Shown here piece after piece: positions 1 to 11,273 of a stretch of 64,000 bases of DNA. The stretch's first letter is position 1, and every line of letters starts with the position of its first letter. The notes beneath the pieces are model-generated. The model searched no databases. It was not told where the DNA came from and was given only the letters and a program-made list of their open reading frames with translations. The translations under genes were made by a program, and so were the position numbers. The DNA is taken from NCBI GenBank assembly GCA_964036195.1, contig OZ038452.1:2170001-2234000 (forward strand). The letters run 5' to 3'. The DNA comes from Sphaerolaimus hirsutus (taxonomy: Eukaryota; Nematoda; Chromadorea; Monhysterida; Sphaerolaimidae).

Positions 1-540
1 CTACCAAAAAAATTGATCAAAGTCAAAAATCATATTTTTTCCGGATGTTTCTTTGGAAATTCAAAACTTTTGCTTGACATCATCTATCAATTTAATATTT
101 TGGATTTTTAATAAGATAGTTTTGGAGATTAATTGGCCCATACAAACAAATTTCATCAGACTTTTTTTCTCACTGAAAATTGTGGCTGAAATTTTGAAAA
201 TGGCACCAAATTTTTTGTTCTGAATTGAGAGCTTAGCTTTTTTCACAAAAACACTGTGCTCATTTGCATAGTTTATGATAATTAAAAACATCCAAAAACT
301 AGGTCTGCACTTTTTACCACAGCAATTTGAAATGATGAACAACGCAGATGTCACAATCACAGGCAATCCCACTCTGAAGACTCAGATGAAGTTTTATGAA
401 AAAAGTTTCCATTATATTCTTAGGTTATTTTATTGTGCTCTTTCATTTGTATGTCTCCATATTTTATTAAACACACTTTGAAAGGGTGCTGTCATACAAA
501 AGTTTACTTTTTAGCACATATTACAAGTGTGGTCATGTAA
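1..540. repeat. Dispersed repeat, copy A (partial at window edge)
   Basis: This stretch is similar in reverse complement to about 10020-10690. Shared landmarks are TTTGATCAATTTTTT, GGCCCATACAAAC / GTTTGTATGGGCC, and the CTCTGAAGACTCAGATGAAG block. The left part is cut by the window start. The short open frames on both strands are not supported as genes because the similarity is at nucleotide level and both copies break the frames. Confidence 0.7.
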
Positions 541-567
541 AATCCATAAATAATTCATTTGTACTAG

Positions 568-774
568 TAGCTAACTGTTCTGACAGTAGCTTTTAGCTGG
601 CCATTTGGTTATTGTATGTTTCTGCTCAATTGCACTTGCATAAAAAATAAATATCACAAGCATGATCACATGTAAATATCACGTCCCAACCCTAGTTCAT
701 AGCAGTTAGATTGCAAACAGAAACAGTAAATAATAAAATAACCAGCTAAAAGCTACTGTCAGAACAGTTAGCTA
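568..774. repeat. Short inverted-repeat element, 33-bp arms
   Basis: The arm at 568-600 (TAGCTAACTGTTCTGACAGT...) is repeated in perfect inverted orientation at 742-774, around a 141-bp unique centre. This is the form of a small MITE or foldback element. I see no clear target-site duplication. Confidence 0.75.
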
Positions 775-1070
775 ATGGTAAAAATGATTTTTGATATTTT
801 TAGCATTTGCTGGTGGGCGAGCTTTTATCGCCTGGTCGTTGTTCAATCACATGTAAAAAGTATCAGAGTATTTTTGGTATTTCTCACTGACCAGCACCTT
901 GCGCCGGAATTAGCGTTAACCAGCTAATTTACTTTGAGTGTTTTGTGAGTATCCTAAACTTGTGTATAACAAAAAAGAAAATTCAAGATGGTTTATTCGC
1001 AGCAAATAAAAAGTGTCTAAGAAGAATGGCACAATTCTCTATAACCAGTGAGCCACTGGCTCAAATTTAC

Positions 1071-1205
1071 CTCTACACCATTGGCGTATCTCTTGCATTT
1101 CTTCTGCGCAGGTTTGTCGCCATTGGCCTGCGCCTGCTGGCTGCTGCCGCCGTTAGGTTGGTGCTGCTTGGGGCCGGTGCCGTTGGAACGTTTTGGTGGT
1201 GCCAT
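1071..1205 (-). CDS. Candidate first coding exon, unidentified basic low-complexity N terminus
   Basis: Reading the minus strand, an ATG at 1205 opens 45 codons (MAPPKRSNGTGPKQHQ...) rich in Gln, Asn, Lys and Pro, ending exactly at a good splice donor, GAG|GTAAAT, in phase 0. The GC-rich codon choice (GGC, CAG, GCC) stands out from the AT-rich surroundings. A TATA box lies about 70 bp upstream. The lysine/arginine-rich end (KPAQKKCKR) could be a nuclear localisation signal; that is inference. The protein family is not recognised and later exons are not seen in the window. It could be a chance open frame, but promoter, start and donor are well ordered. Confidence 0.4.
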
Positions 1206-1270
1206 GATCGGAAATGAGCTAAGTTTTGTTGAGATGAAGTCCATATGAGTGTGTCTGCTGTGATCGCTCT

Positions 1271-1279
1271 ATATTTATA
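1271..1279 (-). promoter_or_regulatory. TATA box for minus-strand transcription
   Basis: The minus strand reads GTATAAATATAG here, about 30 bp upstream of a CACTCATATG segment that could hold an initiator and about 70 bp upstream of the candidate ATG at 1205. The region from 1290 to 1400 is less AT-rich than its surroundings. This is pattern evidence only. Confidence 0.35.
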
Positions 1280-1446
1280 CTCTGGCGCGTGGCTCCATAT
1301 AATCGTTTTTCTTATTTTGCGCAGCTCAGCCGAATGCGGGCGCCTTTGATCTACTGGATTAGCGTGATATCGACGGATGGATCTAAATCGCGTTGCGAGC
1401 CGTCTGTTGCAGAATTCCTGATCGCATGAGTTGCGTGTGGGTAGAT

Positions 1447-2262
1447 TCATATCGGCTTAGTCGCTTTGTTAAGTCGATTTATGGTTTTTTGGATTTTTCG
1501 ATAATCGATAGATGGAAATATTGCAGTACCGGAATGGGTTGGAAAAACGTGGAGTTTTGTTCTTACATCTCCGGGGAAATGTATGAGATTAATGTGGGTT
1601 GGGAATGGTGTGGGTCCACTTTCCGGTACTTGTGGGGCAGAGTTATTGATGTGATTGATTTCTTTATTGAAAAGATCCATTTCATAATGTCGACGTGTGT
1701 GCATAAGTTGTGTTTAGTTGTAAGGTGTGGGTAATTGATCATGAGTTTCATTAATGTTGTGTTCATTGGTTCTATGGGGAAATCCATTTTATGCAAATTA
1801 GTCATTAGGTCCAGGATGTGTTTAGAGCCATCTGACAGATCACTACAAATTTCTAGGTAGCGTTTAGCCTGTGCATACAGGGTGTTGTATCCAAGCTGTC
1901 TCTGTACATTGCTTGAGACGTGAGTGTTCTTCACTATGTTGAATTTGTAATCATCTGTTTTGTTCCACAGGTTGAATTTCGGGCGATTGGCAACGACGCT
2001 TATGTCCAGATCGAGGAAATGCACCCTCTTCCTGTTCTTGGAGGTGTCTGGCTCAAGAGATAGGTCTGTGCCGTATATTTTGGTGCACATTGTGCCGAAG
2101 TTATTTTTGTTGATGACCAGTATGTCGTCAATGTATCTCTTGGTTCTGTGTAGAGTTCTGGCACTGATGTTGTTGCATTTGTTGCCCAGGTACCGGTATT
2201 CCATACCTGCTAAAGTCAGGTTGGCAATGTCGCTCGATGCGCTTCCACCCACTAGACTTCAC
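1447..2262 (-). pseudogene. Reverse transcriptase relic, C-terminal half (YIDD type, possibly Penelope-like)
   Basis: The minus strand encodes the RT palm and thumb: a GGSASSDIANL block (motif B-like), the catalytic RYIDDIL motif near 2124-2146, then VHFLDLDI and a SNVQRQL...YAQAKRYLEIC stretch, an order typical of Penelope-like or related RTs whose thumb carries an FLD motif. The start of the RT is missing; the element is cut at about 2262, where the plus-strand LINE begins. A frameshift near 1600 moves the tail into another frame, ending KTINRLNKATKPI at 1447. No GIY-YIG endonuclease was recognised. The RT assignment is firm; the Penelope label is tentative. It is dead: truncated and frameshifted. 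Confidence 0.65.
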
Positions 2263-2297
2263 CCACTTCACTAGATGCTGTTGTTTTTCATGCAATT

Positions 2298-3017
2298 TTG
2301 GACAATTCTGATTTAGAGCTGGCTACAGCTGTCAATTTCAACGGAACATCAATAAGAGAGCACTTCTTGGCCCCGATAAGCGAGATGCTTGACAAAATCA
2401 AATCTGTCTTTACGATACAACCCTACAGCAGATTCATCCTGAGCATTATAGGTCCGTCGATCCCCGATAAAAGGTTCTTTGTCTGGTTCGATGAAATGCT
2501 AATGGAAATATTTTACTTCTACTTGGACCTAGAACATGCTTTGACAGAATTTCTCAAAGTCCGCCATACAAATGCCCTTGTCCTGCCGGTCATGAGTTTC
2601 TGTATTACCGAATATGCCAAAATCAGGGCTGAAACACCCACACAAGCGCTGCTATATATGTTGACACGCGATGGCCTGCATTTATCAACCTCAGGACGCA
2701 GGGCAATAGGGCATCTTTTGGCAAATGCAATACACAATTTGTGTGTTAGACGCGTTAAACATAATAGATCATTTATCAACACTGCATTAATACTGTATCA
2801 ATCCCCACAGACGCAATCAACATCGACTCCTGGAGCGACAGGAAAAAGGACAAAAAACGGTGGCGCTCGACCGACCGAAATCGGCTACAAGCCATCAATC
2901 CTGAAATTTTTGAAAAAGAAAAACGCAGGTATGGTTAACACAGGTCCGGGCATCTTCTTTATTTACCTTCTATATATACATAAAAGTCTATATCGGTACC
3001 ATGAAAAAGATCAATAA
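2298..3017 (+). pseudogene. SGNH/GDSL-like esterase domain (LINE ORF1-like), 5' incomplete
   Basis: The frame carries SIIGPSIPDKRFF, resembling block III surroundings of SGNH hydrolases, and DGLHLSTSGRRAIGHLL near residue 125, the classical C-terminal Asp-x-x-His block holding the catalytic Asp and His. SGNH domains occur in ORF1 of several CR1/L2-type LINEs, where they are thought to act as esterases or lipid-binding modules. The N-terminal Ser block is not visible, so the domain is incomplete or starts further upstream. There is no ATG; the frame is open back to 2256. After about 2805 an alternative frame (DSWSDRKKDKKRW...) looks more protein-like and meets a donor-like AG|GTATGG at 2936, suggesting a frameshift or, less likely, a spliced host exon. 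Confidence 0.5.
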
Positions 3018-3666
3018 ATTGAAAAAACTTGAAAACCTTGACAAAATGAAAAATTTTAAAAACGTCGTAAAATTTATTAAAAAAATTTAGAAAAACTTTA
3101 AAAATGTTGAAAAATTTGAAAAACAACCACTTTTCCTAAATCCAGACAGTTACCATGATACTTTTCCCCTTATACTCGGGAAAGTTAAAGCCCCACATGA
3201 TAAAATCTTATGTATTTGCAGGCAACAAGGAGTGTGAGTGCGCACCTGGCTGCTTTGGCCAGGATTCGTTTAAAAAAATGTGTGGGTGAGTTGCACGCTT
3301 GATTTTGCGGGGCTACCATCAATGACAAATGCCATAAAAATTGCCAAAAATGCCATAAAAAACAACATGAAAATGTCAAAACTTCATAAACATCGCAACT
3401 ACACTTAAGATCTTCACTAAAGATATGGAACCGTCCTATAGGACCGCCGTATGACTACGCAGAATTACGCTCCGACAAAAAGATACATACCACAAAAATA
3501 CTTGATAGTATGCTTATCTTGATACAATTACGTAGAAAAATGCTAGAAATTGCAAAAAAGATATGTATCTCTTTAATACTACTGACATACCTACCATCCC
3601 TATCTGGAATTTTGCGCTCACTTTTACATTTTTTGATTTCGCAAGTACAATGAATGCCAAAAACAT

Positions 3667-6280
3667 TTGCCCTGTGCGGCAAATGAATTCGATATTGATA
3701 TGGATAACAACATTTCTCATGATATGATCGGTTTGAACACCTTCCTAGCACTTACAGTGCTTTACAAAAACGTAAGATGTCTAACGAATCAATGTCTAGC
3801 TACTATTGAGACGGTAACTCGCTCGGGAGCAGATATCCTATGCTTTGCAGAAACGCAATTTAAAAATCTTGCGGAGGCTGTAACCATTGGCGGATACAAA
3901 GGAATCCACACCTACAAAATGAATGCCAGCACCGGTGGGTTATCTATTTATATTTGAAAGGGAGTACAATTTACACTGAACAGCACACCCCCACACTCTC
4001 AAATAATATACTGAGTGTTAAAGTACGTATTACCTCAGACATAATCGGTACAGAGCAAATGGAAAGATGTAGGAAACTCAATGTAATCACAGTATACCTA
4101 GAAAACAACAGTAAATGTAAAAAGTATAAAAAAGTCTTGGAATTAAACAGTAGCATCTTAACCCAGTTGACACAAAGTGTCGATATAAATAGAAAACTCG
4201 GTGAAGACACGCTTATTGTAGGCGATTTTAATGGGCACATAGGCGATGATGACCTAGGAATACCGGGGAATAAGACATCGGTTAACGAAAATGGGAAACT
4301 CATTAGGGACTTCATCGCAGAAACCAATATTGAACTTCTGAATAAATACATGAGAGGAAAATGGACATTTCAAAGGCAAAATGCTGAATCTATCATAGAC
4401 CTCTGCTTCCTTGACGGAACCAGTGAACTCCTATGGGGTAACATTGATGACACAAATACATACAGCTGCATTCAATCTGACCATAATGCATACATATTAA
4501 AATTAGGAAGCAAAGCAGTGATTACAGCAGAACCGGCGACTAAAATAGGGTGCCCAAAAACTGAACACGAACAAATCGACGTTGCGACCTGACTAGAGGC
4601 ACTTAGAAACAAACCATTCAAGACATACAATGAAATAATCACAGCTGTACACACTGCAGCTACACAAGATAAAAAAAACCATGCAAAAAATCCCCACACA
4701 CATAAAAAACACGGGAAAATTAAAGCAAAATTACGGCGGCAAATTGAAAGAATTTCCAATGAATCTGAGAATGTAAACCTACATCACAAACTACATAAGG
4801 AAAGGAAAAAACTCAATACTATGAAAAAGGAACTAGATAATATGAATAAAGAGAAAGAAATAGTACGCTTGGCAAATGCCAACAAATGCCTGCAAACTAA
4901 TCTCATATATAAAAAGGTAAACAGGCTGACAGATACTGGGAGAGATATCATACACACTATTCATGATAATGATGGGAACATATTGTCTAAAAAGAAAGAC
5001 ATTCAAAATGAGTTAGAAAAAGTATGGCAAATTGTGACTGAACCTAATCCAGGATGTAATAACTATGATGAAATAGACATAGTGCCACCCATTACATGCA
5101 CATGCCGTGAGCAGACTAAACTGGACAAAGCTATACACATGGTGGAGGTATCCGGAGCAATAGCTGACCTCAAAAACAATAAATCAGGCGGGACAACAGA
5201 CATATACCATGAACACTTAAAACTCTTCAGTAGTGATTTATTAGAAGATCTGACATCAATCTATAACAACTGGTTTCAAGGGGGTGAAATACCCAATGAA
5301 GCCACTCTATGCAAAATGGTTTTACTGACCAAAAAAGGGGACAAAAGCAATTTAAGAAATTATAGAACATTGGGATTGTCATGTAATATAAAAAAGGTGT
5401 ACATGTCAGATTGGAACAAAAGACTTATAAATTGGCTAGAATCCACAAATGCTCTGACAGAAATGCAAGGCGGCTTTAGGCCCAACTAGCGTACAGGAGA
5501 CAATGTTCAAATCATGAAAACATGCTACAATTATGCGCGTGCAAACAGTAACAGCTACATCACCTGTTTTTTAGATGGTGTAATTGCCTTTGACAGAGTA
5601 GACCGCAATAAATTATGGTTCAAAATGGAACAAACGGGGATCCCAAAAACCCTAATATCAGCCATATCGGCAGTCTACCAAAAAACAAATGCGAATATGA
5701 CGTATGGCAACCATGAAACAGGCCCCCTTGAATACTCAATAGGAGTAGCACAAGGATGTGCTCTAAGTCGAACACTATACGCCATCTATATCCACAACCT
5801 GGCAAAAAAGCTATTGGATAGTGGATATATTGGCTGTGGGGCTAAGTGTGGACTAAATCAACCTAAAATACCGGCACTTCTTTTTGCCGATGACATAGTG
5901 CTCATGGCAGGAACTGAATATGAAATGGATACTCTCCTAAACATATTCAGCAAAGGAGCCTGGCAATGGAACATGAGCATAAATCCAAGTAAAAGTATGA
6001 TACTTAGATGGGGGAAGCTCAATCAACAAAATCTAAGAGTTTACACAATTGGTTCATAAATGTTGGCAACTCAGATAACTGCCCCAAAGAACAAATACAT
6101 GAAACCAATGAGGTACAATACCTAGGCATACAAATCTGCAATGAAAAAGATCCCTTTAAAACCCATAAAGATAGTAGAGTTGCCAAAATGAGACAACTGA
6201 GCTCACTAGCAATCAGCGCAGCCAGGAACACTATATCACCATTGTTCACCGGCAAGACTACATGCAAAATCTATCTATAA
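3667..6280 (+). pseudogene. LINE ORF2: apurinic-type endonuclease plus reverse transcriptase, broken
   Basis: The endonuclease reads NVRCLTNQ...ILCFAETQF, then GDFNGHIG near 4221, IIDLCF and QSDHNAY near 4475, giving the expected Glu, Asp/Asn and Asp-His catalytic motifs of APE-like LINE endonucleases. A Lys-rich linker follows. The RT shows KKGDKSNLRNYR, MQGGFRPN, FLDGVIAFDRVD, VAQGCALS and the catalytic FADDIVL near 5883-5903, then YLGIQI in the thumb. Breaks: a frameshift near 3955, in-frame TGA at 4590-4592, in-frame TAG at 5487-5489 and a frameshift near 6040. It is therefore a fossil. The clade cannot be decided by eye; no RNase H or C-terminal zinc finger is visible. Confidence 0.85.
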
Positions 6281-6306
6281 AATCTATCTATATCATATTT
6301 ACTCAG

Positions 6307-6585
6307 ATTCGGAAGGGCGTTACAAGCTGCCGATCTGGCAACCCCAAATCAATATGTGCTGGTATCCCATGTACCAAAAGACTATCATTGCGCTGTATCT
6401 GCAGTGTTTCGTGGACACAAACTATGTCTGCAAAATGTACCCGTTTGCTAGCTGCACGAATTGCGGACACCACATGTCGAAAACGATCAAATTTTTTGAG
6501 AAACATCTGAACATGGCCAAGGAGGTTTAATTCAAAATTGGAGGCTTCGGGGACGGACTTGGCATCCCGGAAATCGGCCGCAATG
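6307..6585 (+). pseudogene. Exon-like coding segment with one in-frame TAA
   Basis: A good splice acceptor (ATATTTACTCAG) at 6306 opens a frame rich in Trp, Tyr and Cys (YKLPIWQPQINMCWYP...), including a metal-site-like CTNCGHHM. The frame runs to a TAA at 6528-6530, then continues in the same frame (FKIGGFGDGLGIPE...) to a donor, AATG|GTGGGT, at 6585. Donor phase 1 matches the acceptor phase of the exon at 7144, supporting one gene with a single nonsense change, or a gene ending at 6530. The family is not recognised. The LINE just upstream would then lie in the preceding intron. Confidence 0.45.
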
Positions 6586-7143
6586 GTGGGTTATTAATGT
6601 TCTCGACTTCTTTATTCACACTTACTGATTGATTGATTCATTGACTTGGAATGTTGAATCTTGATAAGTTGTAAATCCAAATTTGGAAAATTAGGATATT
6701 TTGAATAATTTTGAATAATTCTGATGTTGGACTTTGGGCTTTTTTTATCGTAAAATCTGAATTACAGACACCCAAAGCCAAACTATGGAGTAAAACTTGT
6801 TTGAAAAGCCCCACTGTTGTTAAAAACAGACCTTTTTTTACATAAAATGGAAAATAGAAAAATGCAGTTTAAACATAAGTACACACTTATTATTCACTAT
6901 TTACTATCTTTGCAAGATTTTAACATTTCGATTTCGATTTATTTGAGTTAATTTAATTTAACTTGACCCACAAAGAATAATGATTCTTGGACAGTGACAA
7001 AATATAATACACTATAAATACATAGCTATGCTATTACACCTTAAAATAGTTTTCCAAATCAAAATACCAACACTTAAGCCACTTATAATTTAAAAAAAAA
7101 TTAATTAAAAAAATTTACATATAAGACAAGTCATTGATTGCAG

Positions 7144-7340
7144 GAAACCGCTGGATCGCCAACGGTGTAGATATCCACCTGCTGCTACTGACTACGGGAA
7201 ACGCGCAGCAGGGAAACATGGTCAAGATGAAACTGGCCAATTTTTCCAAACATCCAGTGCAAGTCGTCTGGATGTTGAGGCCGAGCACAATGGGGATGGT
7301 GCGCCTGCAGTTGACTATCAACTGCCACCAATTTAGGTAG
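7144..7340 (+). CDS. Candidate terminal coding exon, unidentified protein
   Basis: The acceptor CATTGATTGCAG at 7143 is preceded by an AT-rich tract. The exon encodes about 65 residues (NRWIANGVDIHLLLL...CHQFR) and stops at TAG 7338-7340. Base composition and codon use differ sharply from the flanking AT-rich DNA. The reading phase joins cleanly to the donor at 6585, giving a Gly-Asn junction, so the two segments probably belong to one gene. Alternating hydrophobic residues suggest beta structure, but no family is recognised. No AATAAA was noted right after the stop. Confidence 0.5.
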
Positions 7341-7344
7341 CAAT

Positions 7345-8089
7345 ACGGCCATCTCGCCCCCGAGATGGAAAATGCCATGAACGTTGCAAATGCAAACTAA
7401 CTTAAACTGAATGGAATTAAAATGAAAAATAATGTTCTTAGAATGTTTGTACGCACTTTTGTTTTGTTCGCAGTTATGCCATAAATCATTGATTATTCCC
7501 CCTTTTAAAAAAAAATATATATGTCATGTACTGTCCTGAAATTGACATTCTCAGATCTTTTCCAGACATTTTCAAAAAGTACAAATGCGTTGAATACATT
7601 GAAAAATTATAACTGCACAAAAGCTAAATACATAAAAAATAGCAAAAAACTGGAACACAATTCGTTCCCGTTCGTTTGCTTCTAGTTCAGTATAGTCCAA
7701 AAATATCATGAAATTGGTAGTAAAATGGAAAAGAGGATAATTTCAGTTTTCTGCTTCCGTTTTTCTTCACCTGCTCAAGCACTGCATGCCTACCCATTTA
7801 CTATCTCAGTTATTTTGACCGAATAGGTGAACAATGTTAGAAAAACTTTGCCCAGCCAATATGTAAAAATGATTTAAAAAAACTTGCCCAATCCATATAT
7901 AGATATTGAAAATATATACGATGGATCTCTGCATGGTCTCAAAATTTCTTTTCTTTTTGTACCTTCCCCCTTGTAAAATATGATACCTGTTAAAAATTGA
8001 TACCTGTTAAAGTGTGCCGATTTACATGAACGTACACGCTACATTTTTATCTGCTCATAAAAACTAAGCTTCTCTAAAAAAAATAAAAT
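7345..8089. other. Intergenic stretch, nothing recognised
   Basis: AT-rich DNA without an exon-like frame, inverted repeat or recognisable element. Small homopolymer runs only. The same holds for 6590-7140, the probable intron between the two exons beside it. Confidence 0.5.
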
Positions 8090-8091
8090 TA

Positions 8092-8499
8092 CCGTAAATC
8101 CTCGAATAAGTCCCCGGGGGAGTTATTTTTTTGTCAGAATTTTTTGAGGGGGGACTTATTTGAGGGGGGGAGTTATTCGAGGGGAGGAGTTATTATTTTG
8201 TCAGCATATTGAGCAAAATGCATGATCAATAAACTGTATGAATGGGGTTAAATTCATGCATAAATTCAGTTTTATTGTAATTGAATCAATTCTAGTGAAC
8301 ATCAGCTGCAAAAGAACACATTCTTTTCAATGTACACATACATTTACAACATGTTTATACATGTACGTCTTTCCACGCATAAAGTGGGGGGGGGGAGTTA
8401 ATCGAGGGGGGAGTTATTTTTTCCTCAGTCAGCTAACAGGGGGGGAGTTAATCGAGGGGGGGAGTTATTCGAGGGGAGGAGTTATTCGAGGATTTACGG
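8092..8499. mobile_element. TA-flanked MITE (CCGTAAATCCTCGAATAA ends)
   Basis: The left end reads CCGTAAATCCTCGAATAAG and the right end is its inverted copy, ending TTCGAGGATTTACGG, each bordered by TA (8090-8091, 8500-8501). Subterminal G-runs such as GGGGGGAGTTATT repeat inside. TA duplication and short inverted ends fit a non-autonomous Tc1/mariner-like element. No transposase is present. Confidence 0.8.
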
Positions 8500-8501
8500 T
8501 A

Positions 8502-9168
8502 GTTATATCCTTTAATGAGTGTATGTCTAATGTCTTTTTGTTTTTATACAATTACTTAAGTAGACATGGGATAGATGAGCTTGATAGTGCATTTTATTGC
8601 TTCTTGATATAAACTGCAAAATATACTTTATAAATCGGCCGCAATGTAAAATAATAGCTAAATAAACTCGAAATCTTAGCTAAATAGTTTTGAAACACAA
8701 TATGTAAGACAGATAAATGGACAAATTTAGACAACAGGTATGTATTAGACAAAATATAACGTAGAATCAGAGATCCACATACTTTTAGACACAAGTCAGG
8801 TAATTCTACCACACAAATTCCATCACGATTTGATTTGGGGAAACTTTTCTAGTAGTGCATATGCACACTTTCATTGAGGTCCTCGACCGAATATCACATT
8901 GATATTGGTTTGGGCATATAACGCTTGTCATCGATCTCCATCTCTTCATTGTCAGATATGGATAATTGCTGGGGAGAAAGAAAAAATCTTTGTATTTTTC
9001 AAAAATGTAAAAACTGTAAAATTGCTACCAATCAAAATAAATCTATGCAAATCAAAGTTAAAGTTAAAAACCAAAATACTTTAAATCTCCTATTTCAAAT
9101 TTAAAACTTCAGACATTCGGACATTCTGTCTGTTACAAAAATTCGGACAGTACTATTGTTTTTCTTAC
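8502..9168. other. Intergenic stretch, nothing recognised
   Basis: No exon-like frame or repeat partner in the window was found. It may be intron or 3' flank of the minus-strand exon at 9169-9346. Confidence 0.4.
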
Positions 9169-9346
9169 TTGTGAAAATGCAAACACCTCCCGATACTGAA
9201 AGGCCTCAAGAATTATATACCCACTACCCACCTGCAAGGGTAAACATAACTCTTCTACATTGGTACCAGGTATTTTCAAAACTGACACCGCAGCACCTGT
9301 GTACTTCATAAACACCTGCCGGTCTAGTGTTGATAAGACCGCACCA
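9169..9346 (-). CDS. Internal coding exon, unidentified protein
   Basis: On the minus strand a strong acceptor (CCTCTTTTTTTCAG) precedes base 9346 and a strong donor (CAA|GTAAGA) follows base 9169. The 178-nt exon between them is fully open, encoding GAVLSTLDRQVFMKYTG... to ...YREVFAFSQ, entering in phase 2 and leaving in phase 0. Both splice sites plus an uninterrupted frame make this the best isolated host exon in the window. No domain is recognised. Partner exons were not found on the minus strand nearby, so the gene presumably has long introns reaching beyond the repeats. Confidence 0.6.
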
Positions 9347-9349
9347 CTG

Positions 9350-9985
9350 AAAAAAAGAGGTGGTACTAGGCACAAAATTATAATTGTGATTACACCAATA
9401 CCTACAATACAAAATATAGTTTGGCTTAAGTGAAATCAAATACTTATGAAAAAACAATTTTGGTACAATAGACTATGGACCTTTGGCAATTGATTTCTGC
9501 TACAGCACAGGGTAGAAAATCAATCAAGAACTGTCCTCTGATCGTGCACAAAATGCTTCTATGTGGTATATCTACCCTGCAATCAAGAAAATCGGCATAC
9601 TTATTCGCAGCAAAAAGATCGATTTTGATTCGGGCATGACTTATTTCTATGTCCGTCTTTGAATACAGTGAGGATTTGAATTCCACTTGGGACTTAAGAA
9701 TTTAAGAAGGAAATCTGGTTAATCATATTGTCACCAAACGGGATCATGCAACCATGGAAAATGCAAAGAAAATGGCAGAAAAAAGCATGCATAACCAATA
9801 AAATTTAGTACTTTCCCAAACCATAACACCAAGGGTGACATCGGATTTAATGGGGCATGATAAACGCAATGAGAGAGAAATTTAAAGTGAGAAAACATAG
9901 GTAGAAAGATGAGACTGCTCGTTTTTGAAATGCACCGGATGAAAAGGGGAAAACAGACTGGATGGGCGGAACCTCTTCGAGGTAT
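9350..9985. other. Flank of minus-strand exon, nothing else recognised
   Basis: Presumed intron upstream (minus strand) of the exon at 9169-9346. Short open frames such as the one at 9444-9686 (minus) lack splice or composition support. Confidence 0.35.
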
Positions 9986-9989
9986 GGCC

Positions 9990-10760
9990 TTCTATCCATG
10001 TGAAACAAATAAATAAATAAACATCCAGAAAAAAGATGATTTTTGACTTTGATCAATTTTTTTAGTGGAAGATGGCATTTCCAGATATATGTATGGAAGG
10101 AAATTTTTAGTTTCAATGTATGAAGATTCCAAATCCACCATAAAAATGGGGGTCACAATTTTTTATGTGAAAAGTGCATTTTTGTATGACAGCACCCATC
10201 CAAAGTATGTTAAATAAAAAATGGAGATATACAAATGAAAGAACATGTAAAAATAACCAAAGTTTATGATGAAAACTTTTATCATACAACTTCATCTGAG
10301 TCTTCAGAGTGGGCTTGTCTGTGGTGGTGAGATGGGTGTCAAGCTGTTTCAAACTGTTGTGGCAAAAAATGGCAGACCTACTTTTTCTATTTTATTTTTG
10401 TAAAATAAGCTATGCAATTAGGCAGTTTTTGCAACAAAAAAAAGCTAAGCTATCAATTACAAACTGAAAATTTTACACCATTTTCAAAATTTCAGCCGTC
10501 ATTTTTGTTGAGAAAAAAACATTTAATGAAATTAGTTTGTATGGGCCAATTAATCTCCACAACTTTCTTAATAAAAATACAAAATATTATAATGATAGAT
10601 AAAGTAAAGCAAAAGTTATGAATTTCCAAAAAACAGCCCGAAAAATGGTGACTTTTGACTTTGATCAATTTTTTCAGTAGGAAGATGACATTTTCAGATA
10701 TATGCATGGAAGGAAATTTTAAGTTTCTATATATGGAGATTCCAAATCCGTGAAAAAAAT
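9990..10760. repeat. Dispersed repeat, copy B, with a direct internal duplication
   Basis: The segment around 10025-10135 is repeated in direct orientation at about 10645-10760 (shared TTTTGACTTTGATCAATTTT and GATATATG(T/C)ATGGAAGGAAA). The part between, 10110-10640, matches window positions 1-540 in reverse complement. The arrangement suggests an element with repeated ends of about 110 bp. No coding capacity is recognised. Confidence 0.65.
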
Positions 10761-10823
10761 GCAAAAAAACATTTTGTGCCAAGGAGGAAATGCCCATGTT
10801 TGGTTCTTAGGCAAAGCGAGTCT

Positions 10824-10987
10824 TAATGCTTGTTGCTGGTGTAGTAATCATTTTCGTTATTCCAAAAGAAAAAAATTACTGGAAAATGTTACAGGAACTA
10901 GTGGTACCATCTGGGTGGTATGCTCATCTGAGCTTTATGTATGGCAGCTGGCTGCCACAGGCTGTGCTCAGACGATTTTCAGCACAT
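10824..10987 (+). pseudogene. Duplicated exon 1 (partial 5'), copy 1
   Basis: The sequence is nearly identical to 46828-46992. It reads LVAGVVIIFVIPKEKNY...WLPQAVLRRFSAH and ends at a donor, CAT|GTGAGT, in phase 0. A hydrophobic AGVVIIFVIP stretch could be part of a membrane segment. Similarity to the second copy begins only at about 10824, inside the exon, so copy 1 has lost its 5' part. The protein family is not recognised. The next exon is probably 12148-12252, also phase 0. Confidence 0.45.
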
Positions 10988-11273
10988 GTGAGTTTCTGGT
11001 TTTACCACATTTCTTACTACTGTATTACCTCCAATTATAGACATAGCTACCTCTAATATAAGTTACAGTTTTTGGTAGCCGAAGCTACAGTTTTTTGCTT
11101 CTTTGGAAGTGACCAAATAAATAAAAAGCATACCTCCAATAGAAGCTAAATATAGCTCAAATAGAAGGTATACCTGAAATAGAACGTACACCTCACATTA
11201 AAGACAAAACTGGCTGCGTTCCAAAATGTTTGAAATTTGGTAATACTGGAGCACTGAGTCTAAGTGGTCAGTT

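Larger units (their letters stand above)
2256..6290 (+). mobile_element. Degenerate non-LTR retrotransposon (LINE) with SGNH-like ORF1 and APE-RT ORF2
   Basis: Two plus-strand coding blocks lie in the order expected for a CR1/L2-like LINE: an SGNH-hydrolase-like ORF1 (2298-3017) and an endonuclease plus reverse transcriptase ORF2 (3667-6280). The 5' end is probably truncated at about 2256, because the ORF1 frame runs open leftwards without a clear ATG. The 650 bp between the ORFs is A-rich and low in complexity at 3020-3130, with nothing recognisable elsewhere. Joining the two blocks as one element is inference from order and spacing. Confidence 0.6.

Noticed and set aside
3455..3751. 98- and 68-codon minus frames
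   Set aside because: Antisense to the LINE ORF2 start and its upstream region.
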